Source: Taudactylus pleione
Lineage: Eukaryota; Chordata; Amphibia; Anura; Myobatrachidae
Reading direction: 5' to 3'
NCBI GenBank assembly: GCA_031769625.1
Contig: JAUIMM010000686.1
Location: 186,001 to 250,000 of the forward strand
Length of the DNA stretch: 64,000 bases
Positions 21,660-33,024 of this stretch are shown here, in pieces. Every line of letters starts with the position of its first letter. Within the stretch, counting starts at the first letter, position 1. Made by a program: the position numbers and the translations under genes. The notes beneath the pieces are model-generated. The model made no database searches. It was not told the DNA's origin and saw only the letters and a list, made by a program, of their open reading frames with translations.

Positions 21660-22827
21660 CCTTGCAAAAGTATTCACCCCCTTTGCATTCATTTTTCATG
21701 TTTTGTTGCCTTTGTTGGGACAACATAACAGAAAACTTTGGCGTGCATAACTATTCACCCCCCTAAAGTCAGTACTTTGTCGAGCCACCTTTTGTGGCAA
21801 TTACAGCTGCAAGTCACTTTGGATAAGTCTCTATGAGCATGCCACATGTTGCCCCTGGGATTTTTGCCCATTCCTCAAGGCAAAACTGCTCCAGCTCCTT
21901 CATGTTGGATGGTTTCCGCTTGTGAACAGCAATCTTCAAGACTGAACACGGATTCTCAATTGGATTGAGATCTGGGCTTTGACTAGGCCATTCCAACACA
22001 TTTACATTTAAATGTTTCCCCTTAAACCACTCGAGTGTTGCTTTAGCAGTATGCTTCGGGTCATTGTCCTGCTGGAAGGTGAACCTCCGTCCCAGTCTCA
22101 AATCACAGGCAGATTGAAACAGGTTTTGCTCAAGAATATCCCTGTATTTAGCACCATCCATCTTTCCCTCGACTCAAATCAGTTTCCAAGTCCCTGCTGC
22201 TGAAAAACATCCCCACAGCCTGATGCTGACACTACCATGTTTCACTGTGGGGATGGTGTTCTCGGGGTGATGGGATGCGTCGGGTTTGCACCAGACATAG
22301 CAATGTCCTTGGTGGCCAAAAAGTTCAATTTTAGTCTCATCTGACCAGAGCACCTTCCTCCATACATTTGGGGAGTCGCCCACATGCCTTTTGGCAAACT
22401 CAAATCGTGTTATTTTTATCACTAAGTAATGGCTTTTTTTCTGGCCCAGCTCTATGGAGTGTACAGCTTATTGTGGTCACATGCACAGATACACCAGTCT
22501 CTGCTGTGGAACTCTGCAGCTCCTTCATGGTTACATTTGGTCCCTGTGCTGCCTTTCTGATTAATGCCTTCCTTGCCCGGTCTGTGAGTTTAGGTGGGCA
22601 GCCCTCTCTTGGCAGGTTTGTTGTGGTACCATGTTCTTTCCATTTGATGGTGATGGATTTGATGGTGCTCCAGGGGATCATCAAAGATTTGGATATTTTT
22701 TCATAACCCAACCTAGAATGTACTTCTCAACAACTTTGTCCCTGACTTGTTTGGTCTTCATGGTGTGATGCTTCTTGCTTAGTGGTGTTGCAGCCTCTGG
22801 GGCCTTTCAGAAAAGGTGTGTTTATAC
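21656..22827 (-). mobile_element. Tc1-family transposon, copy C, left part (split by a hAT element)
   Basis: The left end ACCTTGCAAAAGTATTCACC abuts the TA microsatellite. The transposase gene runs on the - strand, and its leader is cut at 22827 by the hAT element. A matching right piece with AGGGGCTTCATAGCAAAG and GGGGGTGATTACATATGCAC resumes at about 25366, so the hAT element landed inside this Tc1. No protein is made. Confidence 0.92.
21814..22761 (-). pseudogene. Tc1 transposase, copy C, frameshifted
   Basis: The frame begins at ATG 22759-22761 (MKTKQVRDKVVEK) and is traceable in three overlapping blocks: an HTH region with REGCPPKLTDRARK, a middle block with [13 protein letters not shown] (first Asp), and an end block with FQQDNDPKHTAKATLEW (second Asp) and SPDLNPIENPC (Glu). 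Frameshifts separate the blocks near 22400 and 22165. All three catalytic residues survive. Confidence 0.9.
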
Positions 22828-23319
22828 TAGGGGTGAGCGGGTTCGGATTTCTGAAATCCGAACCCCCCCGAGCCCCCCGATCCGAGGCCGATCCGAGTCG
22901 GGCTCGACTTTTCCCGCCTGACTCGGATCTGAAATCGAGGCAAAACGTCATCATCCCGCCTTCCGAGTCTCGCGGGTTTTGGATCCTATATAAGATACCT
23001 GCGTCGGCGCCATTTTCTCACTCGGCTGTGGACAGTGAAGATGGAGGGTGGGAGTTAGGGCTGGCTGGGCTGTGTAGTGTAGTGCAGAGTAGTGTTGTGC
23101 TGTGCTGTGCTGTGCTGTGCTGCGCTGTGCTGCTGTTGTCCACTACTTCAAAGTCCATAGGGGCTGGCTGGACTGTGTTGTGCAGTCAGTTCTCCATAGG
23201 GGCTGTGTCCACTCCAAAGTCCTGTGCAGTGTCCCAGTCCTAAAGGGGTGCTGTAGTGTTGTCCAGGGGGTGCTCTGTCCATCAGGGGTGCTCCCCCCAA
23301 GTGCTAAAAAAATAATATT

Positions 23320-23856
23320 TTTTCTGTGTTTGTGAATTGTGTGCGCAGTAGCCGCACGTGCATCAACAAAGTAGTGCCAAGCGTGCGCCTGTGTCATAAG
23401 TAAAGGCCGGCTGGCTTGACCGTTAAAGGGTGCTGTAACCCCCGAAAGTACACTCCAGTCCAAACCAAAAAAAAAAATATTTTCTGTGTTTGTGAATTGT
23501 GTGCGCAGTAGCCGCACGTGCATCAACAAAGTAGTGCCAAGCGTGCGCCTGTGTTATAAGTAAAGGGCCGGCTGGCTTGACCGTTAAAGGGTGCTGTAAC
23601 CCCCAAAGTACACTCCAGTCCAAACCAAAAAAAAAAATATTTTCTGTGTTTGTTACTTGTGTGCACTGTGGCTGCACGTGCATCAACAAAGGAGCAGCGC
23701 CAAGCGTGCGCCTGTGTCCCATAAGTAAAGAGCCGGCTGGCTCATTTCTTAAAGGGTGGTGTAACCCACAAAGTGCACTACTCTCCAGCAAAAATAAAAA
23801 CATATTTTCTGTGTTTGTGTGCGCTTTAGCCGCACGTATATATCAATATAACATAA
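23320..23856 (+). repeat. Class I tandem repeats (about 160 bp, three units plus a partial)
   Basis: Units start around TTTTCTGTGTTTGTGAATTG and contain GTAGCCGCACGTGCATCAAC and AAGCGTGCGCCTGTG. The core occurs near 23348, 23508 and 23667, a spacing of 159-160 bp. The units share a backbone with the class II repeats, so both arrays probably come from one ancestor. Confidence 0.92.
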
Positions 23857-24231
23857 ATGGAGGACCAAACTTTCTCCGATAAAAATAAAATAGGGAAAGA
23901 TCAAGAACCACTTCCTCCTAGTGCTGTTGCTGCTGCTGGGAGTTGTTCATCATCCCAGAGAGGAAGTAGGAACATCACTACTTTTACTAAACAATTGACC
24001 CTCCAACAGTCCCTAGCGATGAGGATGAAGTACGACAGCAGTCATCCTGAAGCAAAACGTATAACTGAGGCCTTGACTGCTATGTTGGTGTTAGACGTGC
24101 GTCCGGTATCCGCCATTAGTGCAATGGGATTTAGACAATTGATGGAGGTAGTGTGTCCCCGGTTCCAAATCCCGTCTAGATTCCACCTGCATCCTCAAAG
24201 CAGCAGCGACAAGCGTGCGTCTGTCTGTTAA
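23857..24231 (+). pseudogene. hAT transposase N-terminal fragment (124 codons), copy 1
   Basis: The open frame begins MEDQTFSDKNKIGK. From about residue 65 it matches the ZBED-like hAT transposase region around ITEALTAMLVLDVRPVS and FRQLMEVVCPRFQIPSR. I see no BED zinc finger (no C-x2-C...H-x3-5-H), so the DNA-binding finger is missing. The last 15 or so residues (HPQSSSDKRASVC) are encoded by the first class II repeat unit, where a stop ends the frame. The RNase H-like catalytic core is absent. Alone it cannot be an active transposase. Confidence 0.85.
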
Positions 24232-24905
24232 AGGGTGGTGTAACCCTCAAAGTGCGCTCCTCAAACAATAAAAATATTCTTCTTTTTTCTGTCTTTATGA
24301 AATGTGTGGGCTGTAGCCGCACCTGCATCCTTAAAGCAGCAGCGACAAGCGTGCGTCTGTCTGTTAAAGGGTGGTGTAACTCTCAAAGTGCTCCAAAAAA
24401 TAAAAAACTATTTTTTTAATGTGTTTGTGACTTGTGTGCGATGTAGCCGCACTTGCATCCTCAAAGCAGCAGCGACAAGCGTGCGTCTGTCTGTTAAAGG
24501 GTGGTGACACCCTGAAAGTGTGCTACACAAACAATAAAAATATTCTTCTTTTTCCTGTCTTTGTGAATTGTGTGGGCTGTAGCCGCACTTGCATCCTCAA
24601 AGCAGCAGCGACAAGCGTGCGTCTGTCTGTTAAAGGGTGGTGACACCCTCAAAGTGTGCTACACAAACAATAAAAATATTCTTCTTTTTTCTGTCTTTGT
24701 GAAATGTGTGGGCTGTAGCCGCACCTGCATCCTTAAAGCAGCAGCGACAAGCGTGCGTCTGTCTGTTAAAGGGTGGTGTAACTCTCAAAGTGCTCCAAAA
24801 AATAAAAAACTATTTTTTTAATGTGTTTGTGACTTGTGTGCGATGTAGCCGCACTTGCATCCTCAAAGCAGCAGCGACAAGCGTGCGTCTGTCTGTTAAA
24901 GGATT
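24187..24905 (+). repeat. Class II tandem repeats (about 130-136 bp, six cores)
   Basis: The core GACAAGCGTGCGTCTGTCTG recurs near 24207, 24344, 24474, 24608, 24744 and 24874. Units vary between a TTCTTCTTTTTTCTGTC type and a TATTTTTTTAATGTG type. The array occupies the place of the deleted transposase core. Short open frames of 67-83 codons here are repeat artefacts. Confidence 0.93.
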
Positions 24906-25132
24906 ACATCGGTGACAGCATCCAAGTAGGCATGTCAGACAGTCCGTACCTGTACTGGCAGGAAAAAGAAGCAATTTGGAGGTCCCTGTACAAACTGGCT
25001 CTATTTTACCTGAGTTGCCCCCCCTCCAGTGTGTACTCCGAAAGAGTGTTTAGTGCAGCCGGAAACCTTGTCAGCGAAAGGCGTAGGAGGTTGCTTCCAC
25101 AAAATGTGGAGAAGATGATGTTCATAAAATGA
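24903..25132 (+). pseudogene. hAT C-terminal dimerisation domain fragment, copy 1
   Basis: The frame encodes WQEKEAIWRSLYKLALFYLS, then SVYSERVFSAAGNLVSERRR, ending in NVEKMMFIK and TGA at 25130-25132. This is the hATC dimerisation signature (SERVFSxAGxxxxxxRxxLxxxxVExLxFxK). It directly follows the minisatellite and its link to the N-terminal fragment is broken. Confidence 0.93.
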
Positions 25133-25302
25133 ATTATCAACTCTTCCAGGGAGACCAGCCTCCAGAACGTACAGAGGGACCTGTGGTTGTGGATTCCAGC
25201 GGGGACGAATTAATACTCTGTGAGGATGAGGATGTACACAACAGTGAAGAGGGTGAGGAATCGGTGGATGAGGAGGATGAGGACGACATCTTGCCTCCGT
25301 AG
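25129..25302 (+). other. Acidic 57-codon open frame overlapping the hATC stop
   Basis: An ATG at 25129-25131 overlaps the TGA of the hATC frame as ATGA. The frame continues to TAG at 25300-25302, with a strongly acidic tail (DEEDEDDILPP). In copy 2 the corresponding stretch carries a 7-bp deletion that shifts the frame, so conservation is not supported. It may be a former C-terminal extension or chance. Confidence 0.4.
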
Positions 25303-25365
25303 AGCCAGTTTGTGCAGGGACAGATTAATTGCCAGCTTGTTTTGTGGGGGCCTAAACGAACCAGA

Positions 25366-25480
25366 ACTTTTGAGGGGCTTCATAGCAAAGGGGGTGATTA
25401 CATATGCACATGCCAATTTTCTGAATTTTATTTATAAAGATTCTTATATATATTTTTTTCTCATTTTACTTCACCATATC
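25366..25480 (-). mobile_element. Tc1 copy C, right-end remnant
   Basis: AGGGGCTTCATAGCAAAG followed by GGGGGTGATTACATATGCAC is the right inner terminal repeat of a Tc1 element, complementary to the left end near 21738-21765. The true outer end is not clear. Confidence 0.8.
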
Positions 25481-25565
25481 TGTGCCTTTATCGCTGCATT
25501 CCCCCTCTACCTCATTTTTCTCAAAGTGAGGAGTTATGAGCAAGGGTTCTGGGAAGGGGGTAATG

Positions 25566-25976
25566 CATACTTGCCGACAATCAGCTCCAGCCTTCCGGGA
25601 GGGAGCTGATTGTCGGCTAGCAGCGGGGGGTGGGGCCGGTCATTGGGGGCGGAGCTGGGCCGGGGCCGGTCAGGTTGTTTCTCATTGGGGGTGGAGCCGG
25701 GGGCGGGTCCGCACCTTCGCGTCATCGTGGCTACCCCCCCCCTCTTCACAATGCCGTTATTTTCGGTGTTGTGAAGCAGGGGGCGGGGCCACGATGATGC
25801 GATTCAGCGCGAATCGCGTCTCCGGCCCCCCCCGCTGCGGGGGTTTCTAGTTGTTTCAGGGGGGAGGTAGGGAGGGTCATAGACTTCCAGGAGGCTTGCC
25901 TGCCTTTCCGGAGGGTCGGGAGCGGCGCCCGAAAATCGGGAGGCTCCCGGCCAAATCAGGAGGGTAGGCAAGCCTG
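25566..25976. mobile_element. hAT-type MITE, CATACTTGCC family, copy 2
   Basis: Ends CATACTTGCCGAC and GGTAGGCAAGCCTG, with perfect flanking duplications GGGTAATG at 25558-25565 and 25977-25984. GC-rich interior with inverted CGGGAGGCTCCCGG blocks. Non-coding. Confidence 0.93.
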
Positions 25977-25984
25977 GGGTAATG

Positions 25985-27078
25985 TCCTGTTACTTGAATT
26001 TCAGTTTACCATGTGGTTATAAATGTGTTCCTTCCTGTGTAAATGTAATGTGCTCTGCAAGCCTTCATGTTATTGCAAGATGCAGATTGGATGAAGCATT
26101 CTTTATTATGCCAATGTATCATGTCGCATTGTTTTTCATCTGTGAGTTCTCAGACGGTTATGGGCATAGGCCATGTAGGTGAATGCCTAGAGCATCATTG
26201 CTCCAGAGTGGCAACCAGCAGACATGACCGCTCACCCCAACGTAACCCAAGTGGCACTAGCTAATATCTTGTCTAAGGCACTAAATTGGTCAGGTCTGGC
26301 TCTTTTGTTGTACACAAGAAGGTCATATTGGAACAATCTGTATCAGCAGTGGCTCCTACCCTCTTGCATGAGGGGGGCTGCCACTGCTGGTCCGGCCGGT
26401 GGAGTGCTGGCACCTGCGCAATGGATCTGGCAGGCACCGGCGCATGCGCAGAAGCGGCGGTGGCACCGCACATGCGCATAACACCAGCTTCTAGTGACTG
26501 CATCGGCTATAGACCCTAGAAGCCATGTAGGGCTGCTTGAAAGACAGAGCAGTGGCTTCCACTCTCTGCTAATCGCAGCCTGGGCTGGCAGTCCCAGGGG
26601 AGAAAACCCCTCCCCCTAGGGCTGTCTGTCCTGTGTGTGACTGGCAGGCGGCGCTTCCAATGGGAGCCAATGCCAGTCAGTGTAGCCAGTGTAGTCACAG
26701 ACTACAACTGGCTCACTGAAGTGGCAGATTTTACTCCGCCACTGATCATAACACAATGGTATGTCCTTATTTAAATGGGACAAATGTTTCTAATGGACTT
26801 GACCATGTATATATTCTCCTCTCCTCCGTACATAAAAAATAATAGGGTATATATGGTGAAGTATTGTTTATTCAACATAAAAATATATACATTAAAAATG
26901 TCACCAAATGATAAACACAGTAGCGTGCCTGATTAAGAGGGGTGTTAAATTGCACACACCCAAGTTCACATATAAGGTATAATCAGTCACCTCCCGGGTT
27001 TAGGGTCCTGGAATACCCCTAGTTATGTGTGCAACGTATTCCCGCCACACATGTCACCTGGCTGTCACTCCAATTATG
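25985..27078. other. Intronic sequence with decayed repeats
   Basis: A GC-rich patch around 26380-26480 contains GCGCATGCGCAG and CACATGCGCATAA motifs like those inside other MITEs here. No gene or clear element ends. Confidence 0.45.
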
Positions 27079-27260
27079 GGCCTCATTTATCAGTGAGTTT
27101 TATGATTGTGAGTTTTATCGCTCCCAATCATATGATAAATGGAGCTCAAGCTAATCAGCTCCCAACTGTCATTTTTCAAACAGATGACAGTTGGAAGCCG
27201 ATTGGCTGGAGCACCGTTATCATATGCAACGAGTGATAAAACTCGTTGATAAATGAGGCC
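27079..27260. mobile_element. Small MITE with GGCCTCATTTATCA ends
   Basis: The left GGCCTCATTTATCA is inverted exactly at the right as TGATAAATGAGGCC. An internal inverted GACAGTTGG/CCAACTGTC pair makes the 182-bp element strongly self-complementary. Non-coding. Harbinger-like by style, but no target duplication was confirmed. Confidence 0.82.
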
Positions 27261-27305
27261 AAGAGATAGGTAAAGGTAGAGAGAGCAAGAGATAGAGACA
27301 GAGGG

Positions 27306-27748
27306 AGTGATTCAGCAAGGATCGTAATTTCCAAGCTGCACGCAGGCAGCTTTGCAATTACGTAATTGCTATTTTGCAACTGCAGCAGGAGATGTATGAC
27401 ACCCCCTGCTGCATTTGCGATCCCAGCACTGCGACGGAGGTGGCAGGGTTGTATCACCAACTCACGACCATTGGTGATCGATGGTGGACGGCGCCTAGCC
27501 GCCTCAGCCACTTTCCACTCCCGGAAAATGGGGTGGACATGCCGCCGTTACTGGGAGGGCCATTTGACCCTGCCCCCACACCGCCCCTTAAATGCCTCTG
27601 CCTGTCAATCAGGCAGAGGCATTGAAGGGTCTGCGCTCGACTGCGCAGGACCCATTCTGCACACTCGTTGAATGCGTCTTGTGCACGCGCAAATTCCCAA
27701 TAATCCGGAATCTGCGATCAGCAGTGCGTTGCTGAACCAGGCCCAGAG
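27306..27748. mobile_element. MITE with GATTCAGCAA ends
   Basis: The left GTGATTCAGCAAGGATCG faces the right CGATCAGCAGTGCGTTGCTG followed by AACCAGGCCC. It contains a 21-bp inverted GCCTCTGCCTGTC/GGCAGAGGC hairpin near 27592-27624. Limits approximate. Confidence 0.65.
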
Positions 27749-28952
27749 TGCGCTAGGGAGCGAGAGCTTTTGGAACAGTCACAAAGCCATGATTAGGAAG
27801 AAGGATGTGATGTCAGTTACACATGGTCAGCAATGAAAAGACATTAACTGGAAATGAAATGTAAGAATTTTGCATCTGGGTAGAGTTCCCTCTAATAAGC
27901 AGGGCATTTTAGAGAAATTATGTAATTAATGTCTTGCTGAACACAACATCCAATAGACAATAGGTTACAATACCCAGTACCATAAGGGGCATTCTAGGAT
28001 TGTCCACTTCCTCACACATTTCATATCATCAGTACCTGCAGTCAACAGGAACAGTGTACAGCTTCAGTGCAATTTTGTCAGGCAGAAGCAATGGGAACAA
28101 TTCATGCTTTGCTGTCAGGGACAATGAGCCACTAAGCCAGTCACTGCACAAGGTGAGAGACAATCAATGAGTGAAGGGAAGGGGAAAACTACTGTATTAT
28201 CAGTAATGGGCAGGTGTGTTTCTGTACAATAAGTGAGGGGGTTTATGATGTGTTACAGTACATAATTAATGGCGGAATCGTGCTGTTTTTTTAATTAACG
28301 GTTGACTACTTTTGTGTAATGGGTGCTGGGGCTCTTGCATAATTTGCTATGAAGCTCAGTAATTTCTAGTTATGTGTGTTTATGCTTAAAACATTTCACA
28401 AATTATCCAGGTTTTGGCTTGTTTGTGCTCAATAATAATATGGGCTCTTATCTACTGGCATTTAAACACTGTATTTTGCATTTTAACACAAGCCGAGAGC
28501 ATGCATTTCATTTGATGTTCTCAGACATTTTTGTGTTCACATTTGTAGGCATTTGCATTTTGGATTTTTATTTATTTTTTTCTTTAAATACTTCTTGCCT
28601 CCATTTCAGTGTGTTCAAAGCATGTCACAACAAGTCAGTTCATATCTTAGCTAGTGTACATAACCACCATGGTGAACAAGAGCAGTTACCCCAGAATCGT
28701 GCTGTATTTTTCTACGCTCCTGCAAACTTCCTATTCATTGCAAATATATACCTTTAATTTCAATGGAGTGCTAGGAGTTCTTGGGCTATTGACATGAGTT
28801 GATAACTTGTGTCTGTTGTTCCCACATCAACAAAGATTCAATTAATCGCTAATGAGGTGTGATCAAATCTGAGCATCTCTGGAACTCCCCTTACCAGCAG
28901 CCAATCACAACCTAGTGTGGGAAACTGCTTGTGTTTGGCTGAGTGTCTAACT
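27749..28952. other. Intronic sequence, nothing recognised
   Basis: No coding, RNA or transposon signal; a 127-codon open frame at 28374-28757 is AT-rich and resembles no family I know. Confidence 0.5.
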
Positions 28953-29400
28953 CATACTTGCCACATCTTCCTGAATTTCGGGGAGACTCCCTGAAGTAGT
29001 AGCAATCTCCCTGATTGCACCTTATCCCCATTGTGTACAAATGCTGTTACATACCTCCCAACTGTCCCGCATTCAATGAGACAGTCCAGTTTTTCTGGGG
29101 CTGTCCCACCCTCGGGCTGCAGTGTCTGGTGGGGGGGGAAGTTGGGGGGGAGCAGAACAGCGGGTAAGTTTAGGTAGAATAGATGCCATGCACATGAGCA
29201 GGGCATCTGTTCACTAGTGCAGGGAGAGCTTAGGGGCTTCCCAGCATCTCGGGCACACCCTCACAGTGACACAAATAAGGGGGGGGTGTCGCGAGATCCC
29301 GCCTTGTTTTCCCGAGGCTCAACCCCTTTACTCTAAGCCCCACCCCCTTTTTGGTCATGCACCTTAGGTGCGCGTACTGTCCCTCTTCATGGAAATTCAT
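28953..29400. mobile_element. Two overlapping decayed MITEs (CATACTTGCC and CATACCTCCC types)
   Basis: CATACTTGCCACATC at 28953 starts a copy very like that at 58856, but it breaks off around 29046. There a second element begins, CATACCTCCCAACTGTCCCG, and runs to about 29400 (TTAGGTGCGCGTACTGTCCC). Neither right end is confirmed. Confidence 0.6.
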
Positions 29401-31035
29401 TCAAATGCTTTCAAAAGGAGGAAAGTATAGTCTAACTCCCAACTCCAGTCCTCAGGGACCTCTAGCTGTACTTGTTTTACAGATCTCCTAGTTTGTGCAT
29501 TGGTGTCTTCATTACTGGCTGACTCATTTTAAAAGATCCATTTGTGATGCTGAGGAGAGGAGTAAAAAAAGTCACAGCGTGGCTTTTAGTAGGGACACCC
29601 TTTTTGTGTTTCCTTAGCCCGTAGAGGTTATAACACTGTGCTGACCACATGGAAGCTGCTTGCTACTGTGAAAGGGGAACACCACCAACAAATTGGTTTC
29701 CCCCTTCTAAGTAACCCAATGCTTCTGTGTCCTTTTGTATTGGGAACCATCCCTGGCACTTTATCTTGGGACCATTTTTCAATTTACTCCATTGTAAATA
29801 GTCATTATTTTTAGTTTACTGCACAGAGTTTCAGTATGTGCCATATTAGAATGCCTCTGGTTAGCCATCTATATTTCCCGTTAGAGATCAGAACAGCAGT
29901 AGACGGAATGAACAAAAGCAGTGCTACACTATTATAGAGCCACATACATCATTTAATCAATTTCATATTGTAGTTATTCCTTTGTTGGAAGTAAAGATTG
30001 AGATTAAATTTTGCTTTTGTAGTAGAACATTTTATTCAGCCTTGATCCTTTCCATTATTTTACTAAAAGTCAAGTTGCACAAATCTATGTCTGTTAAAAT
30101 AAAAATGAAGATTCTGCACAAATTGCTTTCTACTAGCAAGTCAGGAGATTGTTTTCCCCATATCTGTGTCTGTCCTTATTATAATGAGTGAGAACAGTCT
30201 GTGCTACATACATATGTTTGCACAAATTGTGTGACCATTTAAAATGTTCTATGGAGTGAAGGATATAATGGTGTGATTAAATGGCAGGTTTCTCTAACTT
30301 TGTTTTTGCAAATAATGGACTGTTCTCTATTATAGTATTATAGTAAAACACTGGTCACTGCCCTTTTATTTGCTGGCAGCTCTCGCATATTGCTAATGGC
30401 AATCTATGTAACAGTGGCAGGCTTTACAGAGAATCTAGCAGATGAACAAGGAAAATAGCTGTGAATAAGGAAGACCTAGTTACATTTTTCTATTTGTTTT
30501 GTTAATAGTAATGTTAAGGACTAAGCCCCAACATTTGTTTTCATTCAAATCCCCATGTTTGTGAGAAACCACTACCCCTGAACACTACCGACTGTTTGCT
30601 TGCATGCCAGTTTGTGATCCTGCACAGAGGAGGGACTCAAAACCCCCATAAGGAGCCTATTCCAACTGCGGCGTTCCGTAAGAACAAATCCAGCCTTTAT
30701 ACCATCAATGAACACTTGTGCAATTTATCATCCCCCATTGAGAAACAAGTCTGCTACCTTACACTCTTGCTGCTATAGGACAATTACCAACATTTGATAC
30801 ACTAAGTGCACCTCATTTTAAATAATTATATGAGAGACTCTAGCTGGGACTGTTCTCTGTGCACATAAGTGTTTGATTATAGTTTTAATATAGATGTGAA
30901 GTACATGTACTTTTCCACCTGTCAGATCTGATAGCATTTACTTCAGGGTAAACATTTATATATGTAATATATTTAAATACATTGTTGAGCATTTCATATT
31001 TATTTTATTAATAAGCACAGTTTTGTTAATGTACT
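29401..31035. other. AT-rich intronic sequence, nothing recognised
   Basis: No open frame with family resemblance, no RNA gene and no complete repeat. The stretch near 29440-29580 (CCAGTCCTCAGGGACC) may be a decayed MITE. Confidence 0.5.
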
Positions 31036-31314
31036 CAGGGCCGGATTGAGGGCCACATGGGCCTGGAGCTGAAAATGACCAAGGGCCTATTATGACTTAT
31101 GAGAAGCAGAGGTGGTGTGACTAGTGCTGTGTGGGTGTGGCCAGTGCCATGTGGGCGTGTACACCCTTATACCCAATATTACAATTTTACTACTATGGCT
31201 GACCGTGTGGAGAGCAGATGGCCAGTCAACATCATGTTGTCATGACAATGGGCCTATCTTTATGTGGAGGCCTGGAGCTGTAGCTCCATCCGCCCCATTG
31301 TTAATCTGGCTCTG
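31036..31314. mobile_element. hAT-type MITE with AATGTACT target duplication
   Basis: Left end CAGGGCCGGATTGAGG, right end TTAATCTGGCTCTG. Perfect 8-bp duplications AATGTACT at 31028-31035 and 31315-31322. 279 bp, non-coding. Confidence 0.94.
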
Positions 31315-31537
31315 AATGTACTACAGGTATCGATGTCTGGATTTGATTGGGTTGCTGCAGTGAACCAGCAATTCAGATGTTGCCTTATCCTGTCGGAAAG
31401 GCATGGTATCAGGAATGATTTTCTGCAGAGATGGAAATGTTTTATCATTTCTAACTATTTTCTTTTTAATCAGCAATTTATAATTGGTGATAAATTATAG
31501 GAACACATAGGACGTTTATTTTATAAATTCACCCCTA

Positions 31538-31998
31538 CAGATGTGTCCACATACATCTAGCCTTCTTGCGCGGTAAACAGCCCTTCTAATGGCGCGACTC
31601 TGTAGCGCTAAGCACGATCTCAGGCTACCTTTTCCCTTCATATGTGTCTTATTTGCAAAGTGACGCACAAGCAGCTTCTACTGGTTAAAATGATATGCGG
31701 CATGCCTATATTCTGTGTGCAACTGCGGCTGTATCTACAGTACATGCAAAATGCTACGTTAGTGTCACAACCGCTGACACTGTAACGTAGCATTTTACAT
31801 CCTGTACAGATACAACTGCAGTCACACACAGAATATAGGGATGCAGCATATCATTGTAATGGACCGAAAATGATTGTTCGTCGTATGTACATCACTTTGC
31901 GGATAAGATGCATTTGAAGGGAAAAAGTTGTACGAAAAGGCGATCACGGGTTTTGTGTAACGTTGCTTGTAGCGCACGAAGGATAGATGTATGTGGAC
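31538..31998. mobile_element. Foldback MITE, left and main part (split by hAT copy 2)
   Basis: Arms of about 220 bp pair along the whole element; for example TCCACATACATCTA at 31546 with TAGATGTATGTGGA at 31985-31998, and AAAATGCTACGTTA with TAACGTAGCATTTT at the centre. The last few bases (ACATATCTG) lie beyond the hAT element at 35720-35726. TA dinucleotides flank at 31536-31537 and 35727-35728, pointing to a Tc1/mariner-type MITE. Without the hAT insert and its duplicated target it is about 468 bp. Confidence 0.9.
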
Positions 31999-32621
31999 TA
32001 GGGGTGTGCACCGGCCACTTTTCGTGTTTTGTGTTTTGGTTTTGGATCTGGATCTTTCTTCGTGTTTTGGATCTGGATTGGTTTTGCCAAAACCACCCTT
32101 CCGTGTTTTGGGTTCTGGGTTTTGTGTTTTGGATCTGTATTTTTTTGAAAAAAAGCATAAAAACAGCTAAAATCACAGAATTTGTAGGTTTTTCTGCTCC
32201 TATGCTATTATTAACCTCAATAACCTTAATTTCCACTCATTTCCAGTCTATTCTGAATACCTCACACCTCACAATAGTGTTTTTATGTCCAAAAGGTTGC
32301 ACCGAGGTAGCTGGATGACTATGCTAAGCGACACGAGTGGGCGGCACAAACACGTGACCCATCTAGGCGTGACACTGCAGTGGCAGACAGGATGGCATTG
32401 AAAAACTAGGCCCCAAACTGTACATAATGCAAAGAAAAAAAAGAGGTGCAAGATGGAATTGTCCTTGGGCCCTCCCACCCACCCTTATGTTGTATAAACA
32501 GGACATGCACACTTTAACAAACCAATCATTTCAGCGCCAGGGTCTGCCACACAACTGTGGCTGAAATGATTGGTTCGTTTGGGCCCCCACAAAACAAGCT
32601 GGCAATTTATCTGTCCCTGCA

Positions 32622-33024
32622 CAAACTGGCTCTACGGAGGCAAGATGTCATCCTCATCCTCCTCATCCACCGATTCCTCACCCTCTTCAGTGTGTACATC
32701 CTCATCCTCACAGAGTATTAATTCGTCCCTGCTGGAACCACAGGTCCCTCTGTACGTTCTGGAGGCTGGTCTCCCTGGAAGAGTTGATAATTCATTTTAT
32801 GAACATCATCTTCTCCACATTTTGTGGAAGCAACCTCCTACGCCTTTCGCTGACAAGGTTCCCGGCTGCACTAAACATTCTTTCGGAGTACACACTGGAG
32901 GGGGGGCAACTCAGGTAAAATAGAGCCAGTTTGTACAGGGACCTCCAAATTGCTTCTTTTTCCTGCCACAGTACAGGTACGGACTGTCTGACATGCCTAC
33001 TTGGATGCTGTCACCGATGTAATC
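32622..33024 (-). pseudogene. hATC dimerisation fragment and acidic frame, copy 2 (frameshifted)
   Basis: The same domain as 24903-25302, in reverse. A 2-bp insertion (TACTGTGGCAGG instead of TACTGGCAGG) breaks the frame before the SERVFSAAG motif. A 7-bp deletion disrupts the acidic extension. Confidence 0.88.

Larger units (their letters stand above)
22828..25363 (+). mobile_element. hAT transposon with internal minisatellite, copy 1 (3' end lost)
   Basis: The left end TAGGGGTGAGCGGGTTCGG matches the terminus of the complete copy at 31999-35711. Order of parts: GC-rich terminal region, CTGTG pentamer run (about 23095-23135), class I repeats, transposase N-terminal frame, class II repeats, hAT dimerisation domain, acidic open frame. 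About 630 bp at the 3' end, including the right terminus and the second target duplication, are missing and the sequence jumps into Tc1 copy C. The 8 bp before the left end, GTTTATAC, are Tc1 leader. Confidence 0.9.

Noticed and set aside
24304..24915. Series of 67-83-codon open frames in the repeat array
   Set aside because: They are the same repeat unit translated in register and recur in every unit and in copy 2; no separate genes.
28374..28757. 127-codon open frame
   Set aside because: AT-rich, Phe/His-rich by composition and similar to nothing I know.
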